DNA from: an uncultured Varibaculum sp.
GTDB lineage: Bacteria > Actinomycetota > Actinomycetes > Actinomycetales > Actinomycetaceae
NCBI GenBank assembly: GCA_947253735.1
Contig: CAMYAU010000069.1
Span: 1-8,734, forward strand
Reading direction: 5' to 3'
Length of the DNA: 8,734 nucleotides
Part shown: positions 1 to 6,857 of the stretch, one piece after another
How positions within the stretch are numbered: position 1 is the stretch's first letter
Layout: the number at the start of each line of letters is the position of its first letter
Translations under genes and position numbers: made by a program
The notes under the pieces: model-generated
What the model saw: only the letters and a program-made list of their open reading frames with translations
Told to the model about the DNA's origin: nothing
Database searches by the model: none

Positions 1-870
1 TTGCTCCTTAGCTGCTTGCGCTTTGGTATTGCTGGAGCTACCGGTATTTCCACCTTGCTGAACCGGTACCGGGATAGTTGCTGGGGCTACCGGAGTGCTG
101 CTACTGGGGTCACCAAACCAGTTGGAATACATCGTGTAAAAACCGTAATTGGCATCGATAGAGCACCTATCACGCCCTCCTGAGAGCAGTGCCTGGTTAG
201 GCTGGTATGGTGTGTAGTTATAGAGCGAAGCGGTGGCTTGGTTATCAATTCTTACATTGCTAGCCCCGCAACCATCCATATGGGCATATTTGATGCTCTT
301 GGTTACGCCAGCACGATATGTGTACGCGGTGGGATTAAGGCGATAAAGCTGGAACTGGCGTGCAGCGCGATATAGCTGGTTCTGTACCCCGAAGTAAAGC
401 TTTTCGCAGGGCTGACCATCTGGGCATCCATACCCCATTAACGTCCTCTGGCTTGCAGTGGTGAGATCCTTGGTTAGCCCCGATTGTTCTTTTTGAATGG
501 TTACCAACAGTACTTTGGGGTTAATCTGGCAGGCCTTGGATACTTTATAGATGATTTGGGAAACTGGTTCGTTATTTGCACCCTGGTAGCTTCCGGGGCA
601 GTATTTGTCAGCGTCAAAGGTATTGGTGTTGAGACGCAAATTCTTTAGACAGCCGCTGCCGCTGCAGTTTCTCCCTTGGGTTTCTAGGAATCTTTGAATC
701 TCTGCCTGCGACATGGAAGGGGTTGCCTGATACATATTGGCATCAGAAATAATGTTGCCGGCACGGAATCCGCCCTCGCCAAAAGCGGAAGACAGCGGCA
801 CTAGTAGTGTCGCTAAAGACAGGGCAAGAATGCCGATTGCTATTTTAAAAGTATTTTTCTTACTAACCAT
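1..870 (-). CDS. Secreted hemagglutinin-like protein with probable lysozyme-like core (partial, C-terminus outside window)
   Basis: The minus-strand frame is open from an ATG at 870 to the left edge (290 codons visible, no stop). The N-terminus MVSKKNTFKI is followed by a hydrophobic segment (about 10-26) and a likely signal-peptidase site after LSSA (29). The mature part starts GNIISDANMY and contains SQAEIQRFL (54-62), a Cys-rich stretch (C69, C74, C91, C114), then INPKVLLVTIQKEQSGLT (116-133), MGYGCPD (145-151), NQATASLYNYTPYQPNQA (210-227) and YSNWFGDP (248-255). This pattern matches an actinobacterial secreted family often annotated 'hemagglutinin' or cell-wall hydrolase. The helix ending KEQS, with E128, resembles the catalytic Glu region of soluble lytic transglycosylases; peptidoglycan cleavage is inferred, not shown. 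From about 256 it becomes a Ser/Thr/Pro/Gln-rich linker, so a further C-terminal domain, perhaps wall-binding, probably lies outside. No strong Shine-Dalgarno precedes the ATG; the start is chosen because the signal peptide begins there. It is divergent from the surface protein at 1099. Confidence 0.85.
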   Translation of the reverse strand, partial: MVSKKNTFKIAIGILALSLATLLVPLSSAFGEGGFRAGNIISDANMYQATPSMSQAEIQRFLETQGRNCSGSGCLKNLRLNTNTFDADKYCPGSYQGANNEPVSQIIYKVSKACQINPKVLLVTIQKEQSGLTKDLTTASQRTLMGYGCPDGQPCEKLYFGVQNQLYRAARQFQLYRLNPTAYTYRAGVTKSIKYAHMDGCGASNVRIDNQATASLYNYTPYQPNQALLSGGRDRCSIDANYGFYTMYSNWFGDPSSSTPVAPATIPVPVQQGGNTGSSSNTKAQAAKEQ

Positions 871-892
871 TGGGACCAGCTTGTTGCGTAAG

Positions 893-907
893 TTGTAAAT
901 GTTACAA
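893..907. repeat. TTGTAA-ATG-TTACAA inverted repeat in the leader of the minus gene
   Basis: A perfect 6-bp inverted repeat with a 3-base centre lies just downstream of the predicted minus start site. A second GTAA (888-891) sits 7 bases from the GTAA inside the repeat (895-898). GTAAC-type repeats occur in binding sites of the actinobacterial MtrA regulator, which controls cell-wall hydrolases, but the match here is loose and the assignment is only a suggestion. Confidence 0.35.
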
Positions 908-921
908 ATGTTTCTATTGTG

Positions 922-950
922 ATTAAAATATACTTTGCTGGATTTGTCCA
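922..950 (-). promoter_or_regulatory. Sigma-A-type promoter for the secreted protein at 870
   Basis: Read on the minus strand there is TGGACA (950-945) as -35, a 17-base spacer and TTTAAT (927-922) as -10, each one mismatch from consensus. The start would fall near 915, leaving an untranslated leader of about 45 bases. The -35 lies inside the palindrome at 937-952. Confidence 0.6.
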
Positions 951-952
951 GC
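937..952. repeat. Perfect 6+6 palindrome over the -35 of the minus promoter (operator candidate)
   Basis: GCTGGA-TTTG-TCCAGC is a perfect 6-bp inverted repeat with a 4-base centre. It covers the putative -35 TGGACA, a position expected for a repressor operator. The binding protein is unknown. Confidence 0.45.
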
Positions 953-966
953 TATTTTGTAAAAAT

Positions 967-1001
967 AGTTCTTTCGTCCCGGGCGGAAGAACTGCTTTTT
1001 T
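967..1001 (+). terminator. Bidirectional intrinsic-terminator-like hairpin inside a divergent promoter region
   Basis: AGTTCTTTCG (967-976) pairs with CGGAAGAACT (984-993) over 10 bp with one G-T wobble and a 7-base loop. On the plus strand it is followed by GC then six T (996-1001); on the minus strand the opposite side (961-965) supplies five T after ACTA. The A-tract/stem/T-tract form is typical of a terminator that can work both ways. It lies upstream of both flanking genes rather than behind one. Confidence 0.55.
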
Positions 1002-1017
1002 ACCTTTTTCTTTCAGA

Positions 1018-1048
1018 TTGTCCCCAAGAAAAGATCCGGACTTAATAT
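1018..1048 (+). promoter_or_regulatory. Possible promoter for the surface protein gene
   Basis: TTGTCC (1018-1023) could be a -35, with CTTAAT (1041-1046, spacer 17) or TAATAT (1043-1048, spacer 19) as -10. Each element matches consensus at about 4 of 6 bases, so this is tentative. It lies just after the terminator-like hairpin. Confidence 0.35.
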
Positions 1049-1080
1049 CCTGAAAATATTTTTCGGACCTCGCTATCCTG
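1037..1080 (+). repeat. Imperfect direct repeat CGGAC...ATCCTG, two copies
   Basis: CGGACTTAATATCCTG (1037-1052) and CGGACCTCGCTATCCTG (1064-1080) share both ends and differ in the middle, with a period of 27-28 bases. They lie at and below the putative -10 of the surface protein gene, where tandem sites for a regulator are possible. Chance cannot be excluded. Confidence 0.3.
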
Positions 1081-1098
1081 CTCCCAGCAGGGAAATCT

Positions 1099-3084
1099 GT
1101 GAGTATGGAAACACAAAAAATCAGCGGTAACCCTTCCGCAAGAAATCATCAAATCCCTAGCTCGTCCTCGAGAATAACTCCGTGTCGGCGGAGAGTTACC
1201 CAGAAACGAAAACGCATCAGCCTCATCGGGGTAGCTGCTGCCCTCGCGATGATAACCTCAGCCCTGGTTATCACCGATCAAAGCCCCTCCCAAGCGGCTG
1301 AGGCAGGGGCCGCGTGGAAAAACTATGGAAACTCAAAAATGGAGTTAAATGCCCGCAAGTCAATCGATGGAAGCAAAGTGGCAGTCTGCGCCACTGATCG
1401 GCAAATCAATTCTGCCCGCGAAAAATGGATTGACTATCAAGGGCGCAGAGTAATTGGCTCGGGACAAGAATACCGTTCCAACGCGGACACCTTTGAAATA
1501 AACGATAACGTGAAAGGAGCAACCGTCGTATTTTCGGCAGCGCAGCAACATCGAGTAGCTTATCTAGCCGGTCAACTCCGCGCTGCTATCGACAAAGGCG
1601 ACCCCGAACTCGGTGCTACCGTCTACGCGATTCATTCACTATCAGGGCGTCTAACGAGGGAACAAAACGGTTCCGCCCAGATTAAGCAACGCGCTCAGCA
1701 GCTTGTGGAGCAAGCTGCTGCCTACGCCGGACCCTATCGAATGGCCAACCCGGAAGTAAACATTACTCCCGGGGAAACGCAAGGGACTCTGCGGGTGCCG
1801 GTACTCCAGAGCGCGGCAGGTCGTCCCATGAATGGCCTCAACGAAAGCATTACCTTAACTGGGCCAGCCCATTTTCCCAGTAATGGGCAGTCCAAAACCA
1901 TCACCACTCCCTCGGTTAGCGGCGTAAAAGAGATCCCTATTGAGGTAACTGGTCCCGGAAAAGTTAGTGCCCAGGTACAGGTGTCAGGGCTACCACCAGT
2001 TAGTTATGAAATTTGGGAACACCCACGTTGGCAAGATCTGCTAGTCGCCGGACCCAATTCGCAAATCGTTACCCGCGCAGAAACCGATGTTGAGCCGCGT
2101 CAATTCTTTGCAGTTAAAACACAGACACAATCACAAATGAAACCGCTAGAACAAGGAGCAGAACTAACAGACAGTGTATTGGTGAAACCGGAAGGGACAT
2201 GGGGGAAACAAACTGGAAAAGATACCTGGCAAACCGTGATGATCGACCTGTCAGTTTACGGTCCTTTTAGCTCAGCTCGTGGTCCCGGCCAGATCCCAGC
2301 TCAGGCACAGGCCTTAAAAACCTGGCGGATACCAGCAGCTCCACAAAACGCGGAAGAAGCAGAAAAAGGGGTCACTATCTCCAATTACAGCGATCCCTAC
2401 AAGATAGAAGAACCTGGCTTCTATACATTTGTCGCCGCTGTGCATCGCGCTTTACAGCCCGATGATACCCATTTGAAAGCTGACTATATTCCCGATTTTT
2501 TCGAGGAGGAGGAAACTCAAGTATTCCCGTTTTCTCCCGAGGTCAAAACGCAAGCAAAAGTGGTCATAGATAAAAATCAAAAAATCTTGAGCGATCAGGT
2601 GGAATTGAGCGGATTTCCCGACGACCACCCTGACTTTGGGGGTAGCGGCAAATGGAAAGCTGACGAACAAGTAGTACACAACGACCTTTACTGTTTGCCC
2701 CAACCAATAAAAGAAAAAGATGCGCTAAAAGTAGAACCCTTAGCTCGGGTGGAACTACCCGCTAAAAACGGCACTTACACGGTTGATAAAGATAAAGAAG
2801 GGAACCTCCTTAGCCTAGACAGTTTGAAATGCAAAGATACCTACGTCTTTGTCACTACCTATCACGGAGACTCGCGGACAAAAGCGTTTCGCAGTTCAGA
2901 AACCGAAATTGCTGAGCAATACACCCCGCCGGTAGCGCCTACTCCCTCAACTCCTCCGACTCCACCGGAGGTGCCTAACGTACTGACCGCCACCGGTGCC
3001 AGTCCGTCTGCGCCGTTAGCAATTGCATTAGTGGCGTTAGGGTGCGGGGGACTGCTAATCTCTCACCGCGCTCGTCGAAAGTAA
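1099..3084 (+). CDS. Sortase-anchored surface protein with Ig-like/adhesin-type architecture
   Basis: This 661-residue protein starts at GTG 1099, with GCAGGGAA (1087-1094) at suitable distance; an ATG two codons later is too far from it. A long basic n-region (about 40 residues, RRR and KRKR) precedes a hydrophobic segment (41-58) and a cleavage site near SQAA (67). The mature N-terminal region has one Cys (C97), then a helical stretch with ATVYAIHSLSG (173-183) and AAYAGPYRMANP (207-218). This arrangement recurs in actinobacterial wall-anchored proteins and is followed by beta-rich, Ig-like sequence (about 220-600). Two late cysteines (DLYCLPQP and LKCKD) could form a disulphide. A Pro/Thr linker (about 608-628) leads to the sorting signal LTATG (629-633), a hydrophobic helix and the tail HRARRK. 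It should be covalently attached to peptidoglycan by a sortase. Ligand and function are unknown; adhesion is inferred. No complete TQxA thioester motif was found. Confidence 0.85.
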   Translation: MSMETQKISGNPSARNHQIPSSSSRITPCRRRVTQKRKRISLIGVAAALAMITSALVITDQSPSQAAEAGAAWKNYGNSKMELNARKSIDGSKVAVCATDRQINSAREKWIDYQGRRVIGSGQEYRSNADTFEINDNVKGATVVFSAAQQHRVAYLAGQLRAAIDKGDPELGATVYAIHSLSGRLTREQNGSAQIKQRAQQLVEQAAAYAGPYRMANPEVNITPGETQGTLRVPVLQSAAGRPMNGLNESITLTGPAHFPSNGQSKTITTPSVSGVKEIPIEVTGPGKVSAQVQVSGLPPVSYEIWEHPRWQDLLVAGPNSQIVTRAETDVEPRQFFAVKTQTQSQMKPLEQGAELTDSVLVKPEGTWGKQTGKDTWQTVMIDLSVYGPFSSARGPGQIPAQAQALKTWRIPAAPQNAEEAEKGVTISNYSDPYKIEEPGFYTFVAAVHRALQPDDTHLKADYIPDFFEEEETQVFPFSPEVKTQAKVVIDKNQKILSDQVELSGFPDDHPDFGGSGKWKADEQVVHNDLYCLPQPIKEKDALKVEPLARVELPAKNGTYTVDKDKEGNLLSLDSLKCKDTYVFVTTYHGDSRTKAFRSSETEIAEQYTPPVAPTPSTPPTPPEVPNVLTATGASPSAPLAIALVALGCGGLLISHRARRK

Positions 3085-3117
3085 GTTAGTCCGCTATAGA
3101 TGGTCAATAGTTCTCAC

Positions 3118-3156
3118 CCCCTGGCTAGGGTGCTAACCACGCGTCCTAGCCAGGGG
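3118..3156 (+). terminator. Strong hairpin after the surface protein gene
   Basis: CCCCTGGCTAGG (3118-3129) pairs perfectly with CCTAGCCAGGGG (3145-3156). Four more inner pairs, two of them wobble, reduce the loop to 7 bases. It lies 33 bases after the stop at 3084. No T-tract follows, so it may be a U-less terminator or an RNA 3'-end stabiliser. Confidence 0.55.
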
Positions 3157-3197
3157 AATCTCGCCTATCGGGTGTCAGGTGCATTAAAGTTTAAAGG

Positions 3198-4385
3198 GTG
3201 GCTGATGCACACGAGATAAACCCAGGACGCGCCGCGCAACCAAATGACTTGGTACGGCGCGGGGGACAGGCACCCCTAGCGATCATGGCTGATCGAGCTA
3301 GCGGCGTTCTTGTAGGGCAGGCTTGTGGCAACGCGTTAGGAATTGGCTACGAATTTAAAACTCCTCCCTTGGTGGGAACTCCACGAATGCGGGGAGCTGC
3401 AGGACGTTTAGGTCCTGGAGAATGGTCGGAAGCAACCCAGCTGGCTATTTGTTTAGCGGAAGTAGCGGTTACCGGAATTGATCTAACCACCGAAGAAGGG
3501 CTAGATGCGGTGGCTGCGCGCTATTTGGCTTGGTATCAAGGGGAAAGCCGTAAAGTTGATGCTCCCACTCGAGTGGTATTGGAAACTACCGGCAATGATG
3601 TTTCGAATATGAATCCCGCCCGAAAAATGCGTTCCGCTGCAGCGTATTTTCATCTGCGTACCCGCCGCACTTCCGGAGCAGGTCCGCTTAGTCGTTGCGC
3701 GGTTTTGGGGCTGACTCGGATAAAAGACCCCCACTGGACCGCGGAATCTGTGCGGGCAGTAACCGAATTGACCCACGTAGATCCCCTGGCCAGTGAAGCC
3801 GCGGTAATCTATGCTGAGGCGATTCGCCGCGCAGTTACCGATCCGCTGCCTGGCGAAGACACTTGGGTAAACCGAATCAACATAGGTGCAGGTATTGGCT
3901 TGCTCCCCGAGGATCACCAAGAACAGTGGCAAGAATGGTTACAACAAGCTGAAGAAACCTACTTTAAACCTCCACGTGATAACACTTATGCGGTTACCGC
4001 ACTACAGGCAGTGGTAGGAATTTTGCGGGCTGTAAAAATCGAGCATGCCGAGATCCCTCTTAGCGGACAAGATGCCTTCCGGCGGGCCATTTCTCTCGCG
4101 GTACAGCTGGGCGGAGCAACCGAGACTATTGCTGGATTAGTGGGGGCATTATTTGCAGCCGGGATTGGGTTTGCCCAAATACCTACTGATCTGAAAAATA
4201 GATTGCATGGTTGGCCGGGAATACAAACCGATGCCCTCGCGGAGATGGGTCTAGGGACCGCCTTAGCTGGGGTGGTAGGAACCCATGGAATGGCACGTAT
4301 GATTGCCTCGGCTGCCTCTTTGAATGATCTGATTACCGCACATCCGGATGCGGAACTAAATGCGATGACCGCCCCGGAGCCCTAA
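3198..4385 (+). CDS. ADP-ribosylglycohydrolase (DraG/ARH) family protein, probable pseudoenzyme
   Basis: This 395-residue all-helical protein follows the ADP-ribosylglycohydrolase pattern along its length. ASGVLVGQACGNALG (34-48) stands where GxxxGDALG is usual. GEWSEATQLAI (74-84) replaces G-W-TDDT-xxAI. GAGPLSRCAVLGL (160-172) replaces GNGSxMRxAPxGL. LTHVDPLASEAAVIYAEAI (191-209) is well preserved, and LGGATETIAGLVGALFAAGIG (304-324) replaces GGDxDTxAxxxGAxxGA. In active members the Asp residues of these motifs hold two metal ions and the ADP-ribose. Here they are Asn45, Glu78/Ala79 and Ala307/Glu309, so classical Mg-dependent hydrolysis is unlikely; a binding role or altered chemistry is inferred. 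The start is uncertain. GTG 3198 abuts AAAGG with no spacing, while ATG 3285 (residue 30) lies where family members normally begin but has no good ribosome site. It is flanked by hairpins and looks monocistronic. Confidence 0.8.
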   Translation: MADAHEINPGRAAQPNDLVRRGGQAPLAIMADRASGVLVGQACGNALGIGYEFKTPPLVGTPRMRGAAGRLGPGEWSEATQLAICLAEVAVTGIDLTTEEGLDAVAARYLAWYQGESRKVDAPTRVVLETTGNDVSNMNPARKMRSAAAYFHLRTRRTSGAGPLSRCAVLGLTRIKDPHWTAESVRAVTELTHVDPLASEAAVIYAEAIRRAVTDPLPGEDTWVNRINIGAGIGLLPEDHQEQWQEWLQQAEETYFKPPRDNTYAVTALQAVVGILRAVKIEHAEIPLSGQDAFRRAISLAVQLGGATETIAGLVGALFAAGIGFAQIPTDLKNRLHGWPGIQTDALAEMGLGTALAGVVGTHGMARMIASAASLNDLITAHPDAELNAMTAPEP

Positions 4386-4414
4386 AGGCTGGGAGCTAAA
4401 AGCTATCAGCAAGA

Positions 4415-4439
4415 ATCGACCCTAAAACTCAGGGTTGAT
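4415..4439. terminator. Convergent terminator between the DraG-like and deacetylase genes
   Basis: ATCGACCCT (4415-4423) pairs with AGGGTTGAT (4431-4439) over 9 bp with one G-T wobble and a 7-base loop. It lies between two stops facing each other (4385 on +, 4447 on -). T-rich sequence follows on both strands, though without long T-runs. Confidence 0.6.
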
Positions 4440-4446
4440 GCTTACT

Positions 4447-5292
4447 TTAGCGAACCATGTTCTGATTGAAATAAATCTTGCCGGGAGTAAGAGATCCCCC
4501 AAACATTTCCGGGACTGTAACCATGGTGTAGCCCTGGGAACGTAAATACTTGATTATTTCGGGTACTGCCTGAATAGTGGTGGCGTGGATATCGTGCATC
4601 AAAATGATTGAACCCGGTTTGGTTTGTTTTTGTACCTCGGCCAGTACCGCATTAGAGTTGCGATTCTTCCAATCCAAAGTGTCAACATCCCAGAGTAGAG
4701 CCGCATGATTCAAAGATTTCAAGACGGCATTTACCCGGGAATTAATAGCCCCATAGGGAGGGCGGGTAAAAGTAACCTGTGCATCGGGGGCGGCTTTCTT
4801 GATCGCATCTACCGTGCTAGTGATCTCGCTAGCTACTTTGTCGTCCGGGAGCTTTGTTAGCTGCGGATGGTTCCAGGTGTGAGCCCCCAGAGCGTGGCCC
4901 TCCTTGAATTCGCGGGCCACAGAGTCAGGATAGGTAGCAACTGCCTTGCCCACCAAGAGGAATGTGGCCGGAACATTTTCCGTCTTTAAAATATCCAAAA
5001 GTTTGGGGGTATCAACTCCGGGACCATCATCAAAAGTTAGTGCCACGCATTTCTCTTTCGCGCAGTCCACCGGCGGACGGGTAGGGGTTGGGGTGGTTGT
5101 GGTGGTACTAGGAGTAGCTTTTGGGGTCTTAGATTTAGTAGAAGCAGGCTTTGAAGTCGTAGAGGATGCCGCCTGTGGTGTCTGCGAGGATCTAGTAGCC
5201 GCGTAAGTTACCACAATGGCGGAGCATAATAACGCGATCCCCACTATTACTCCGATGATTACTTTAAGGTCACGAGGACGCGATGGACTCAT
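4447..5292 (-). CDS. Membrane-anchored polysaccharide deacetylase (NodB domain)
   Basis: This 281-residue protein has a cytoplasmic basic start, one transmembrane or signal-anchor helix (about 10-31) and a Ser/Thr/Pro/Lys-rich linker (32-75) that would cross the cell wall. The NodB domain follows. All five catalytic motifs are present: TFDDGP (86-91, metal and base Asp88/Asp89), HTWNH (138-142, metal ligands His138 and His142), RPPYG (177-181), DVDTLDW (202-208) and LMHDIH (231-236, His233). It should remove N-acetyl groups from a surface sugar polymer, most likely peptidoglycan GlcNAc or MurNAc as in PgdA-type enzymes; the substrate is inferred. Cys77 and Cys82 could form a disulphide. The start ATG 5292 has AGGAG 7 bases upstream. 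It follows mtnN with a 115-base gap. A TAGGAT (5330-5325) could be a -10, but I found no well-spaced -35, so read-through from mtnN is possible. Confidence 0.93.
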   Translation of the reverse strand: MSPSRPRDLKVIIGVIVGIALLCSAIVVTYAATRSSQTPQAASSTTSKPASTKSKTPKATPSTTTTTPTPTRPPVDCAKEKCVALTFDDGPGVDTPKLLDILKTENVPATFLLVGKAVATYPDSVAREFKEGHALGAHTWNHPQLTKLPDDKVASEITSTVDAIKKAAPDAQVTFTRPPYGAINSRVNAVLKSLNHAALLWDVDTLDWKNRNSNAVLAEVQKQTKPGSIILMHDIHATTIQAVPEIIKYLRSQGYTMVTVPEMFGGSLTPGKIYFNQNMVR

Positions 5293-5407
5293 GGTTTTCT
5301 CCTACTTAAACAAGTTACAGGGATATCCTAACTCGCTTATTTAGACGCAACGACAATTGGTTATAAAGTCACTAGAGCGGGAAAACTAAAATGCAGCTTC
5401 CAGTGGG

Positions 5408-6265
5408 TTAGCAGACGGCAAGCAAGCAGGTAGTGGCTGCCGCAGCGATTGCCCCGCAAATGGCAGCATTGCCGTGATAGACATCTTGCCCTTCCGGGGA
5501 ACAAAGATCAGAAATACAGCGCACCGCTAAGAAAGGAACCTGGGATAAAAAGGCTACCTGCGCAGCAGCGGCAGATTCCATCTCTGCAGCTAGAGCTGTA
5601 GGAAATGCCGAGCGCACCTCGGAAACGTTGGCGTCGGTAATAAAAGAATCCCCGGTGGCGATAGTGCCACAGCGGGTAGGAATTCCCCTTAGGGTGTCGG
5701 CAAGTTTCGCCTCTATGGCAGAAACCGGGTTCTTGAATCCTAAGGCACCGTATTTAGTGTTTGAAGCATCCTGTTTGACAGCGGTTAAGAGGCTGCGGGC
5801 ACTCGCTAGCAGTTTTCTACTGCCCGCATAATTGGCTGGCATCCCTGGTAACTGACCACGCTGATAACCAAAAGCGGTGGCATCTGCACTGTGAAACACA
5901 TAGTTGTCGCCAAAAATAATTTCCCCCACCTGGCTGTCTTTAGCTAAACCGCCAGCGGTACCCGAATAGATTATCTGCTTGGCTCCCATAACTTCGATAG
6001 CAACCGTGGTTGCGCGGGCAGCGTTCACTATCCCCACCCCGCTTTGTACCCCGAGGACACTTCCGGGAACCTCGGGTAAATCCAATGTGTAAAACCGCAG
6101 GCCTGAGACTTCCTTAACCGGGGGTGGAAGTACTTTTTCGGGGGCAAGAGGTTGGTAAGAGTCTGTAAACCGGTGTGCAAGGCACTCTTGGAGCCACGCC
6201 CTACTGGCAAAGGGGGCAAGTTCGGTTACTTCCGCGCAGATAATAACAGTGTCGCAACTGTTCAT
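5408..6265 (-). CDS. mtnN: 5'-methylthioadenosine/S-adenosylhomocysteine nucleosidase
   Basis: This cytoplasmic enzyme cleaves S-adenosylhomocysteine to adenine and S-ribosylhomocysteine, the substrate of LuxS encoded just upstream, and cleaves methylthioadenosine likewise. The start is ATG 6265 (285 residues): an AGGAG at 6280-6276 overlaps the luxS stop and sits 10 bases ahead. The longer open frame reaching 6454 is only an extension into luxS. Family motifs are clear: CAEVTEL with Glu15 matching E. coli Glu12, GVGIVNAA (76-83), SGTAGGL (101-107), HSADATAFGYQRGQLPG (125-141), GDSFI (205-209), AAEMES with Glu230 matching Glu174, and ISD with the catalytic acid Asp253 matching Asp197. It is about 50 residues longer than the E. 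coli protein, with extra sequence near 28-55 and 165-190. The gene is often called pfs or mtn. Confidence 0.95.
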   Translation of the reverse strand: MNSCDTVIICAEVTELAPFASRAWLQECLAHRFTDSYQPLAPEKVLPPPVKEVSGLRFYTLDLPEVPGSVLGVQSGVGIVNAARATTVAIEVMGAKQIIYSGTAGGLAKDSQVGEIIFGDNYVFHSADATAFGYQRGQLPGMPANYAGSRKLLASARSLLTAVKQDASNTKYGALGFKNPVSAIEAKLADTLRGIPTRCGTIATGDSFITDANVSEVRSAFPTALAAEMESAAAAQVAFLSQVPFLAVRCISDLCSPEGQDVYHGNAAICGAIAAAATTCLLAVC

Positions 6266-6278
6266 TGTGGATTTTCTC

Positions 6279-6740
6279 CTAACGGTAAATCTGGTTCCAA
6301 CCATCACGCGCTGCCAAGAAACGTGCAGTAGCCTGCTGTGCTCCCTCAAGACTATGGTTCGCGCCCCAGCCGCATTGCCTTTCATTAGCTGCGGGTACTT
6401 CCTGAGCGTGTTGAATATCTTCAAAAGTTGTCGCCAATAGCTGGACGAACTCATCAGGCTCCACCCCCAGCATCAGAGCGTAAAATCCGGTTTGGCAACC
6501 CATAGGCGAAAAATCAATCAACCGATCAGTGTGGTTACGCATTAGTTCTGCAGTTAAATGCTCAATCGAATGCACGGTGTCCATCTCCAGGTGCTCCTGG
6601 TTTGGTTGGCAAAAACGCACATCATATTTGACCAGCTCATCGCCACCAGGAAGCTGTTTGCGATCGGCCACTCGCACAAAAGGAGCCACCACCTTCGTGT
6701 GATCAAGATTGAAAGATTCCACGTTCATGCGCTCACTCAT
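6279..6740 (-). CDS. luxS: S-ribosylhomocysteine lyase (AI-2 synthase)
   Basis: This 153-residue enzyme splits S-ribosylhomocysteine into homocysteine and DPD, the precursor of autoinducer-2, completing recycling of the methyl-donor by-product. The metal-binding HSIEH (57-61; His57, His61, with Glu60 catalytic) is present, as is the catalytic Cys in MGCQTG (Cys82) and the third metal ligand in QCGWG (Cys123). Length is normal for the family. The start ATG 6740 has AAGGAG 6-7 bases upstream; a second ATG four codons in is too far from it. It is the first gene of a two-gene operon with mtnN, separated by 13 bases with a stop/ribosome-site overlap, so the two consecutive steps are probably translated together. 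No convincing promoter was found in the 90 bases upstream. Confidence 0.97.
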   Translation of the reverse strand: MSERMNVESFNLDHTKVVAPFVRVADRKQLPGGDELVKYDVRFCQPNQEHLEMDTVHSIEHLTAELMRNHTDRLIDFSPMGCQTGFYALMLGVEPDEFVQLLATTFEDIQHAQEVPAANERQCGWGANHSLEGAQQATARFLAARDGWNQIYR

Positions 6741-6821
6741 CGCGTACTCCTTAATACGTAGCTGTTCTGGATACCACCCTATCTACATTTGGCGTTCCTG
6801 TGCTGCGGATCTGGGGTGAGT

Positions 6822-6857
6822 GCGCAGAGCCTAGGTCTTATTCCCTACTCTGTGCGC
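6822..6857. repeat. Interrupted hairpin upstream of luxS
   Basis: GCGC (6822-6825) pairs with GCGC (6854-6857), AGAG (6826-6829) with CTCT (6848-6851) and TAGG (6832-6835) with CCTA (6844-6847), leaving an 8-base loop and small bulges. Its right arm shares bases with the outer arm of the next element, so the two structures compete. Confidence 0.4.

Noticed and set aside
1..183. Plus-strand open frame at the left edge
   Set aside because: It is antisense to the clear secreted protein gene and has no domain features.
3501..3932. 143-codon minus-strand frame opposite the DraG-like gene
   Set aside because: Shadow of a strongly supported gene; composition is not that of a folded protein and no ribosome site was seen.
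6266..6454. N-terminal extension of mtnN to 6454
   Set aside because: It lies wholly within luxS in another frame; the ribosome site and family N-terminus support ATG 6265.
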